Shown: piece after piece, positions 23,885 to 33,016 of the stretch
How positions within the stretch are numbered: position 1 is the stretch's first letter
Layout: every line of letters begins with the position of its first letter
Source of the DNA: Ascaphus truei
Taxonomy: Eukaryota > Chordata > Amphibia > Anura > Ascaphidae
NCBI GenBank assembly: GCA_036426205.1
Contig: CM071570.1
Coordinates: 53,775,087 to 53,839,086 of the forward strand
Length of the DNA: 64,000 nucleotides
Direction: 5' to 3'
Made by a program: the position numbers and the translations under genes
The notes under the pieces: generated by a model
What the model was told of the DNA's origin: nothing
The model's input: the letters and a program-made list of their open reading frames with translations, nothing else
Database searches by the model: none

Positions 23885-24699
23885 CCCTCTCACTCCCCTG
23901 TCTCTCATTCCCTCTCCTGTCTCTTTCCTCCCCCCTTAGGATCTTTACCCCTCACACCTCCCTCTCACGCTTCCGCTCCCCCTTACACTCGCCCCCATAT
24001 GCTCCCTCTCCCCCTTAGGCTCCCTGTCCCCCTCACGTTCTCTTTCCCCCTTAACCTCTCACTCCCCCTCTCACTCCCCCTCTCGCTCCCTCTCCCCCTC
24101 ACGCTTCCTCTTCCCCTCACACTCTCCCCCTTACGCTCCTTCTGCCCCTCACTCTCCACCTTACGCTCCCTCAACCCTCACTCTCCACCTTACGCTCCCT
24201 CTCCCCCTCACTCTACGCCTTAAGCTCCCTTATGCTCCCTCTACCCCTTATGCTCCCTCTCCCATTCATGCTTCCTCTTCCACTCACACCTCCCCCTTAT
24301 GCTCCTTCTGCCCCTCACTCTCCACCTTACGCTCCCTCTCCCCCTCGCTCTCCCCCTTATGCTCCCTCTCCCCCTCACTCTCTGCCTTAAGCTCCCTTAC
24401 GCTCTCTCTCCCCCTTACGCTCCCTCTCCCCCTTACGCTCCCTCTCCCCCTTATGTTCCCTCTCCCCCTTACTCTCTCTCTTCCCCTCACGCTCTCCTCC
24501 TTACACTTCTTCTCTGCCTCAATCTCCCCTTTGGATCCCTCCCCCTCACTCTCCCCCTAACGCTCCCTCTCCCCCTTAAGCTCCCTCTCCCCCTTAAGCT
24601 CCCTCCCTTATGTTCCCTCTCCCCCTTACGCTTGCTCATCCCCTCACACTCTGCTCCTTACACTCCTCTCCGTCACTCTCCCCCTTAAGAACTCCCTCT

Positions 24700-24700
<1 letters not shown>
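23885..24700. repeat. Minisatellite of about 17-19-bp units (ctccctctcccccttacg)
   Basis: Dozens of imperfect units of 'gctccctctcccccttac' on the plus strand. The E/R/G-rich antisense and P/L/S-rich sense ORFs are shadows of it. Confidence 0.9.
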
Positions 24701-25255
<555 letters not shown>

Positions 25256-25312
25256 CATGTTTTTTTTTACTGAGCTGCCGGCACGCCGGCAAAAATCCCT
25301 GCAGAAAAAGCA

Positions 25313-25590
25313 CATTACAGACGACAGAGAAGCCCAACGCTACATCCAACATGACAAAAATACACGACAAGGCAGACACCTGTTCGCAAGTCCTAAGACT
25401 ACCAGATAAAATACTAATATACCTCTATTAGGATTAATAAAGGTGTATTAGTATTTTATCTGGTAGTGTTAAGACTTGCGAACCGGTGACCCTTTTACAA
25501 GAAAATATATAAGTATTTTACTGTGTATTTTTGTCATGTTGGATGTAGCGTTGGGCTTCTCTGTTGTCTGTTGTGTGCATTTGCCACACT
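25313..25590. repeat. Foldback (inverted repeat) inside the hAT element
   Basis: Left arm 25313-25425 (agaagcccaacgctacatcc, gacaaaaatacac, ccagataaaatactaata) is repeated inverted at 25445-25590 (tattagtattttatctgg, tgtatttttgtcatg, ggatgtagcgttgggcttct). It is related to the foldback at 44515-44806. Confidence 0.85.
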
Positions 25591-26170
25591 CAGTAGCACT
25601 CCATTTTGACACTTGTGTACATATATATATTTTGTGGAGGCTCGGGGGTTCCCAGGGGGAGCTTGCTGGGGTTTTGTGTTCCAGAAAGAGCACACTCTCT
25701 TACCTTTGGCCTGCAGTGCTGCTCTGAAGCTTCCTCCTGTCAGCTGGAGAGACTTCAGGCGCCGATAGGAGCAGGGAGAGGAAGCATCAGAGTGACTGCT
25801 GCAATGGGTGCCGCTGCACCACAGGGCCTGGAACAGCTGGAAGAGTTGTCCCAGCTCTCCCCAATGGTGGCTGCAGAACCACTGAAGGGTGCACGCGGAA
25901 CCCTAGTTAAAAACCACTGCTCTATGGAGTCCCCAATTCCAGAGCTAGTGGCAAGATTGAGGCATGGCTGGCCTCACACCAGGGGGCCTAAGGAGCTTGG
26001 CAGTTCAGCTTCCAAAAAGAGAAGACAATTACTTTGTGTATTTAGTTTTTTAATTATTGTCGTTATCTTGTTATTTTTATTATGTTTTTCTGCAGTTATT
26101 TTTCACACACAGAGAATTAACTGTGTGAATAAAAGTTTTGTTCACTACTTTCTCTTGGAAATCATTGTTA

Positions 26171-28086
26171 TAATATGTCCATATAGACTTTCTTGATTGA
26201 AGATAAAGTGATGCAGGCGTCTGATATAAATGTGAGTGATTGAGTGTTAGGTGAGCGTTGTGTATAGGACATATGTATTAAAGTCCTAGGGGTGCTGTGA
26301 GTGGAGAAAATTACTCCACCACATTACTCCTAATGAGGCAATGTCACACACGCCTTGCAACCACCTTGATATACAACCTTCCAGCAGAGAAAGGATAAAA
26401 AACTCACATGAGAAAAGCCTGTCTTCTTCTTGTTGGTGGCTTGCATCCGTGATAATGAGTAGATGAGTATGCTGCAGGACGCAGTATGTCAGGGCACACC
26501 AAAGATGATCAGGATAACAGCTTGTGGTTAAAGGTAATCTTTATTCGAACATCATGGTGTAGACGAAGAATGGAGGGTAGCTTACGCGTTTCACGCCTAG
26601 CTGGCACTTCGTCAGAGAGTGAAAAAGTTTTACTGGGACCCCCTTGATATAGTACTTCTAATTATGGTTCAAATTATTCACAGCCGCGGTTCCGTTGCCG
26701 GAAGTGACGAAACCGAATTGAAAACCGGAAGTGACGCGACGGACTCCATGCAGGAATGTGTTCTTTACAAGCTAGATTTGTAGTCATGGAGACCGCAGCG
26801 TCATCCCTGTTGTCAATGAGGGAAAAATGTTACTCAGCGGCTGGACCCAGCATTACACCCCACCATACAGAAAAAGAAAAATACATCAACGGTGGTGGTT
26901 TAAAAACAATAGCTAAAATATATCAACTATGCATAAACTGAAGGACTCAGTGGTTGACAAATGGAATGTTACCCATAATGTATGATTGCACTGATGTAAT
27001 TAGAGCTTTTTTAGAGCTTTATAGAGCTTTTTAGGATGATTGAAAATCAATAAAGAATTAATGCAATAGTGACAAATCTATAATCTCTAGTTGGTTGTTT
27101 GTATGCAATCTTGCAATCATAAATAATGGGTTCATATGTTGGTGAAATAAATACCAAGTTTTACATGAAAAAGTACATTTGAAGCATTTATACATATCTA
27201 ATTAGTATTTTTACAGATATTAAAAACAACTTAATGGCAATATTGAATCAATGGATTGTTCATGTTTTTTTATAATATTTTTTAGTTTTTTCAATAGTTA
27301 TTAAGAGTCAAAACCAAATATATTATGAGAAGCACACATAAAAATCAATGTACAGTTGATTAAGTCTGATGGTATATTACAATACACATATTAGTTTCTA
27401 TGTTTACACTTGGAATTATATAATTGAATTGTTAACAGAGAAACATATTGACAGAAAAAATATATATTTCACAAAAAGTTTTTAGCTCCCACCGTGTTTA
27501 TACCCCCGGGTGCCAGGGACCCGAGTTATAAATCCAGAACATTTCTCTCTGTTCCAGTATGTCTCTTCTAGATTACCTCCAAGTCTTCTATGTTTTTGGG
27601 ATATGCTCTAGAGCACTGAATGTGAAAGTATCAATGGAGCCTCTTGGACAATTTTGTGAAGTGTTTTGACACTGGTAAGTTAGGATTTTCTTTTTTATAG
27701 ATCGTAAGTGCTCTAATTCTTACTTTTAAAGGTCTAATAGTCCTCCCAATGTAGTACTACTGCCACAAGCACAATTGAGTTATATACAACATAGTAGTAG
27801 AACATGTCATAAAATGTTTTACTTATATTTTTGATTAGTATGTTTCTAGTAACTAAGGATAATGGTGTTGCATATTTACAATATGTGCATTTGCCACATT
27901 TGTGAAAACCTTTTGGGAGACTACTTGAGATGTATTTTGTCCTGCAGAAAATAAACTTGGAGATAATGATCTCCTTATTTTTTGCCTTTTTGTATACAAA
28001 TTTCGGTAGTTTTTGTGACTGATTTTAGTCCTCTGTCTAACTGCAGAACCCTCCAATGTTTTTCTATAATGTTTTTGATTTTTATG
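26171..28086 (-). pseudogene. Inverted 3' part of a Penelope-like element: GIY-YIG relic, 3' UTR and terminal repeat
   Basis: The minus strand from about 28086 to 27480 matches the C-terminus encoded at 34846-35475: NQAIKIKNIIEKHWRVLQLD, then a Cys cluster (KCGKCTYCKYAT) and a frameshifted GIY-YIG region (IGRTI). It is followed on the minus strand by 3' UTR (27480-27000, matching 35475-35900 with fragments such as accaacatatgaaccca) and by the terminal repeat (26995-26171). It begins at exactly the same point (within ..TFSN/Q..) where the plus-strand copy 1 is cut at about 31926. Several frameshifts make it non-coding. Confidence 0.85.
26575..26622 (-). ncRNA. Hammerhead-ribozyme-like motif in inverted PLE terminal repeat
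   Basis: Minus strand core CUGACGA (26615-26609), stem II with GUGCC/GGCGU, GAAA and palindrome ACGCGU (26584-26589). The 3' stem I strand has lost two bases compared with the copy at 28498-28540 (AAGCU instead of AAGAGCU), so this copy is probably weakened. Confidence 0.5.
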
Positions 28087-29145
28087 GCTTGATTGCTAAT
28101 TACATCAGTGCAATCATACATTATGGGTAACATTCCATTTGTAAACATTCCATTTGTCAACCACTGAGTCCTTCAGTTTATGCATAGTTGATATATTTTA
28201 GCTATTGTTTTTAAACCACCACCGTTGATGTATTTTTCTTTTTCTGTATGGTGGGGTGATAATGCTGGGTCCAGCCCGTGAGTAACATTTTCCCCTCATT
28301 GACACCGAGGGATGACGCTGCGGTCTCCATGACTACAAATCTAGCTTGTAAAGAACCATTCCCTGCATGGAGTCCGTCGCGTCACTTCCGGTTTTCAATT
28401 TCCGGTTTCGTCACTTCCGGCCAACGGAACCGCGGCTGTGAATAATTTGAACCATAATTAGAAGTACTATATCAAGGGGGTCCCAGCATAACTTTTTCAC
28501 TCTCTGACGAAGTGCCAGCTAGGCGTGAAACGCGTAAGAGCTACCCTCCATTCTTCTGTCTACACCATGATGTTCGAATAAAGATTACCTTTTAACCACA
28601 AGCTGTTATCCTGATCATCTTTGGCTGTGCCCTGACATACTGCGTCCTGCAGCATACTCATCTACTCATCATTATCACGGATGCACGCCACCAACAAGAA
28701 GAAGACAGGCTTTTCTCATGTGAGTTTTTTATCCTTTTCTATGCTGGAAGGTGTATTATCAAGGTGGTTGCAAGCGTGTGTGACATTGTCCTCATTAGGA
28801 GTAATGTGGTGGAGCTAATTATTCTCCACTCACAGCACCCCTAGGACTTTAATACATATGTCCTATACACAACGCTCACCTATACACTCATCACTCACAT
28901 TTATATCAGACGCCTGCATCACTTTATCTTCAATCAAGAAAGTCTATATGGACATTATTACAAGTATTCCTCTACAGTCATTCTGAGCACTATTGATGAA
29001 CTTTGTTCCTCTATTGAATGCATATACCAGATAGTAGCTCATGACTGTATGATTTATTCATCATTGGAATAAGGATTTCAGCTGATTCTCTATCAAGAAT
29101 TTATATACATTTTTTATATATAACACATGGTGACAGTATCAGACA
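28087..29145 (+). promoter_or_regulatory. PLE 5' terminal repeat and 5' UTR
   Basis: Non-coding 5' region of the plus-strand PLE. It carries a TATA-poor, GC-richer block (28370-28440: ggaagtgacg-type repeats cacttccggtt), the hammerhead-like motif at 28498-28540, an AATAAA at about 28577-28582 and unique 5' UTR up to the ORF1 ATG at 29146. Promoter activity is inferred from its position only. Confidence 0.6.
28498..28540 (+). ncRNA. Hammerhead-ribozyme-like motif, best copy
   Basis: Plus strand: stem I 5' strand CUCU (28500-28503), core CUGACGA (28504-28510), one extra A, stem II GUGCC-AGCUA-GGCGU (28512-28526), GAAA (28527-28530), palindrome ACGCGU overlapping the last A (28530-28535), A at the H17 cleavage position (28536), and AGAG (28537-28540) complementary to CUCU. 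This fits a type I hammerhead whose stem III would be made by two RNA copies pairing through the palindrome. Hammerhead motifs are known from PLEs as a group. The extra A before stem II is non-canonical. Confidence 0.65.
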
Positions 29146-30096
29146 ATGGATTGCTTATCTGAAGACTCCGACAACAGCCAATCTAAATCCAAGTCATATG
29201 TGCACATTTGCACAGACAATTCCAGACGCAGCAAACAAGTAGCACAAGTTTTTGAAGGACTGACATTACCAACTGATGACGATGAGGTTGACTTACCTAT
29301 GTTCTTTAACCGATTTGAGAAAGCCCTATCAATAGACATACGTCTCTGGTGGGACATTACGACATTAGAGAACTATCGGTCAATGAATAGACTACCACAG
29401 GGATTACGCATTACCAAAACACCATCATTTGGGTTCCCAACGAAAGAATTTGAGCTGAAGTGGATTAAACTTCTAGATGAATGCTCATTCAAATTAATTG
29501 ACCTGATAATAGAACACAAGATAAATGAGAAAAAAACCACATCAAAAGCGGTCACAGACCTTCAAAAGAATTTGAATAGTTTACAAAACTTTGATGAATA
29601 TGACACGTGATGAAAAACTGAGCAAACATATTAAATCAATGGAACAAGACTTAATGACACAAAAACAAAAAAGTATGAACGAGACAAAATAGACTATATA
29701 CACAATCAAGTTTATATGTAGCAAAAACCTAATCAATATAGAAACTCATTTAAAAACAAAAATCAAAAAAGATACCAACAGAAAGACAGAGATAATTTCA
29801 ACAAATCCACACCGAACAAGTCCATCTTAAAAAACAAAGCTGACAACTCTAGTATGTCCGACATCTCAGACAATGAAGGACGTCCATCATCAGTTTCTTT
29901 CTCTAATGACACAGACACAGAGAGGTATACACATGAGAATAGCGACCAGGAATCTAGACCATCCACTTCATATACCAGGAGATAAGAGTGCTCCACCTCA
30001 TACCAATCAAAGGCCCCAAAAAACTATTTAAAAGAACAAGGCGCTCGGCCAAAAGAAAAAAGTCAGAAGGAAAAGAAAAGAAAGATGGACATTTGA
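29146..30096 (+). pseudogene. PLE upstream ORF1, copy 1 (charged coiled-coil-like protein), disrupted
   Basis: Begins with ATG 29146 (MDCLSEDSDNSQSKSKSYVH). It contains RLWWDITTLENYRSMNRLPQ and KWIKLLDECSFKLIDLIIEH, the type of upstream ORF seen in vertebrate Neptune-like PLEs. Compared with copy 2 it has a 2-bp loss at about 29607, a 1-bp loss in an A-run at about 29672, TGG to TAG at about 29718 and TAC to TAA at about 29983. The C-terminal part is very basic (KEKSQKEKKRKMDI) and ends at TGA 30094-30096, overlapping the RT frame. Its role is unknown; an RNA-binding or nucleocapsid-like role is a guess from charge. Confidence 0.75.
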
Positions 30097-31926
30097 ATTC
30101 AAAAGAGAACAATGTCATTAACATATCAGGGACAGTCCTTAACCCAGATGAGATGGACTTGTTGAACAAAGGGTTAAACTTTGCGCCGAACGACAATTTT
30201 GACCTGTTTTCTACTGTAATTGATATGCAAAGATTTATTAGAAAATTATTGTTAAAGAAATGGTTTAGTAGTAGGTCGGAGGCTGTGTGTCCCTCGTCTC
30301 CGCCTCAGGCTCTCGAGGCTTCTCCTCGGGAGCCCCGGGTGGACACGATGGACATACACTCTTTAGACTTCAATGAACTTACCATTGTTCAAGATCTAAA
30401 TGACCTGTTAGCGGAAAATGAAGAAATAGAATCAGAAGATGTTAGTCTATTCCTTACGCATACAAAACACTCAGGACTAAAAAATAGATCATCATTTTGT
30501 CCAACATACAACAAGGGGCCTTACCTAGAGACCTTCGAGAAATTAGTTGAACGTGACCTACAGACTCTAGCCCAGGGGTACACTTTTTCAAATATAAAAC
30601 CTGACAATTTGACCACAACAGAACGGAACACTCTTTTTCAGCTTAAACATAATAACACACTAATTATAAAAAAAATGCTGATAAGGGTGGTGCTGTTGTA
30701 GTAATGTCTAAAGATAATTACTATAAAGAATCAATAAGACAATTAAATGACAGCAATTCTTACTGTAGGTTGGAAAAGGACCCCACATCACTGTTCCTTG
30801 GAGAGTTACAAACACTTATTGATCTTGGCAGAGAGTTGCGGGTTTTATCAATTCAAGAATCTCAATATCTATTTAACCGTTTTCCCACTGTGCCTATTTT
30901 TCACCATCTCCCAAAGATCCATAAGTCCCTGGGCAATCCGCCAGGCAGACCAATAATTTCTAGCATTGGATCTTTTCGAGATGGTGTATCTAGGTACGTG
31001 GATGTATATTTACAACCACTAGTGGTGGTTCTTCCTTCCTATATCAGAGATTCTACACAACTATTAAATATGTTACAGAAGATCACTTGGCGTCATAATT
31101 ACACTTGGGTTACACTAGATGTATCATCTTTATACACAATTATCAGTCACCATCTTGGCATTTTAGCTGTCACTCATTTCCTTAATTTATCAAATCTTCA
31201 CACTGCACAAATCACTTTTCTGTTGGATTGTATAATATTTTTATTACAGCACAATTATTTCCTTTTTGATCAACACTTTTATCTCCAAAAACAGGGCACT
31301 GCTATGGGTACTTCTTTTGCTCCTTCTTACGCAAATCTTTTCATGGGTTTCTGGGAAAACAAACACATTTTCGGTGACACTAACCCTTATCGCAAGAACA
31401 TTATATTTTACAGCCGTTACATAGACGACCTTATTCTGATATGGGAGGGAGACCACGACACACTAGCAGCCTTCATTAACTATTTGAACGATAATACTTT
31501 TAATCTAAAATTCACATCTTCAGTAAACATCAATCATATAGACTTTTTGGATATCAAATTATTCATTGATGTGAATTGTACAATTCAAACGAATCTATTC
31601 CGTAAAACCAATGCCCGCAACTCTCTTCTAAGAGCAAATAGTAGTCATCCAAGACCCCTGCTAAGAGGCATACCCAAAGGTCAATATCTCCGACTGAGAA
31701 GACTCTGTTCTACTGAAGAAGCCTTCATACAACAGTCGGAGATATTGAGTGAGAGGTTCAGAAACAGAGGGTATCTGGAAAAAGATATCCACTCTGCCTT
31801 CATACATGCATTACAATCAAATCGCTTGGATCTTCTAAAGAATCCAAAACGGAAGAAAAACACTACAAATAACACTACCACAGAATCTGAATCTGAAACC
31901 CCGCTCTTCATCACTACCTTTAGCAA
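29988..31926 (+). pseudogene. PLE reverse transcriptase, copy 1, frameshifted and 3'-truncated
   Basis: Frame open to 30701 (LNPDEMDLLNKGLNFAP, the conserved PLE N-terminal motif). A 2-bp gain in an A-run at about 30667-30675 then shifts the frame at NADKGG. The rest of the RT (30704-31926) is open: LPKIHKSLGNPPGRPIIS, LDVSSLYTIISHH, QGTAMGTSFAPSYANLFMGF, YSRYIDDLILIWEGD. It is cut at ITTFSN (31926) before the GIY-YIG domain and runs into unrelated sequence. About 97% similar by eye to copy 2 over 29514-31925. Confidence 0.9.
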
Positions 31927-32429
31927 TTGTACAATATTATTAAAAATACAGAAATGCTGCTTCTTTACCATAGCGCATAGCCGCTAAGGTAAAGAACGAG
32001 TGTTTATTTATATATGTGTTTTATTCATACTGTACATGTGCAGAGGGTCTCCGGAGCAGAAACATTTTGGTTTCAGGTCCGGGGACCCCCTGCTCCCCGA
32101 GATACAGGCCCCTTTTGGGGGTGCCGGTATCCCTCTGCTTGGTTTAACAGGCCGCGATCACGTGATCGGGACCTTTAAACGCAGAGGGATACCGGCACCT
32201 CATAAAGGGGGCTGTATTTCGGGAAGCAGGGGGTCCCACGACCTGAAACCAGTGCGGTTCAGCTCCCGAGACCCCCTGCACATCTACACTATGAATAAAA
32301 ATGTATTTAAAATAATTTTTAATGTGCCGATGTTTGCGCAGAGAGACCAGCGGATCTCTCTCTGCTGCAAACACATCTCGCCCCCGCCGGCCCATAGTAT
32401 CATTTATGTATGTGCATATACTGTACAGG
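31927..32429. mobile_element. Foldback element between the two PLE copies
   Basis: A large imperfect palindrome: left arm about 32018-32145, right arm about 32168-32302, centred on gatcacgtgatc (about 32157). Shared arm motifs include gtgcagagggtct / agaccccctgcac, ccccctgctccccgagatac / gggaagcagggggtccc, and gccggtatccctctgc / gcagagggataccggc. A separate 36-nt hairpin motif (ttctttacc...ggtaaagaa) lies at 31962-31997. No ORF belongs to this segment; the start of the 338-codon frame that runs through it is spurious. Confidence 0.82.
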
Positions 32430-33016
32430 AACACAAGATAAATGAGAAAAAGACCACATCAAAAGCGGTCACAGACCTTCAAAAGAATTTGAATAGTTTA
32501 CAAAACTTTGATGAATATGACACATGTGATGAAAAATTGAGCAAACATATTAAATCAATGGAACAAGACTTAATGACACAAAAACAAAAAAAGTATGAAC
32601 GAGACAAAATAGACTACATACACAATCAAGTTTATATGTGGCAAAAACCTAACCAATATAGAAACTCGTTTAAAAACAAAAATCAAAAAAGATACCAACA
32701 GAAAGATAGAGACAATTTCAACAAATCCACACCGAACAAATCCATCCTAAAAAATAAAGCAGACAACTCTAGCATGTCCGACATCTCAGACAATGAAAGA
32801 CGTCCATCATCAGTTTCCTTTTCTAATGACACAGACACAGAGAGGTATACACATGATAACAGCGACCAGGAATCTAGACCATCCACTTCTTATACTAGGA
32901 GATACGAGTCCTCCACCTCATACAAATCAAAGGCCCCAAAAAACTATTTAAAAGAACAAGGCGCTCGGCCAAAAGAAAAAAGCCAAAAGGAAAAGAAAAG
33001 AAAGATGGACATTTGA
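32430..33016 (+). CDS. PLE upstream ORF1, copy 2 (5'-truncated)
   Basis: C-terminal two-thirds of the upstream ORF, in one open frame from about 32430 (HKINEKKTTSKAVTDLQKN) to TGA 33014-33016. The visible part is hydrophilic, rich in K, N, S and D, with KIDYIHNQVYMWQKPNQYRN, a Ser/Asp-rich middle (DISDNERRPSSVSFSNDTD) and a very basic end. The N-terminal third present in copy 1 is replaced by the foldback. It overlaps the RT frame by about 118 bases in the -1 register and contains an in-phase A AAA AAC at 32938-32944. The product may be made alone or as an ORF1-RT fusion. Function unknown. Confidence 0.75.

Larger units (their letters stand above)
26171..28960. repeat. Inverted pair of PLE terminal repeats (about 0.8-kb arms)
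   Basis: Arm 26171-26995 (minus) and arm 28100-28960 (plus) are inverted copies at high similarity, for example ctttcttgattgaagataaag / ctttatcttcaatcaagaaag, gctggacccagcatt / aatgctgggtccagc, and the shared 'tacgcgtttcacgcctagctgg'. About 1.1 kb separates them. A third, 3'-truncated direct copy lies at about 35930-36470. PLEs typically carry such terminal repeats (pLTRs) in direct or inverted orientation. Confidence 0.88.

Noticed and set aside
23983..24688. R/E/G-rich antisense ORFs that look like RNA-binding proteins
   Set aside because: Shadow of an about 18-bp minisatellite inside a hAT element.
32000..32429. N-terminal part of the 338-codon ORF starting at 32000
   Set aside because: The first about 145 codons read through a foldback element; only the part after 32430 is PLE coding sequence.
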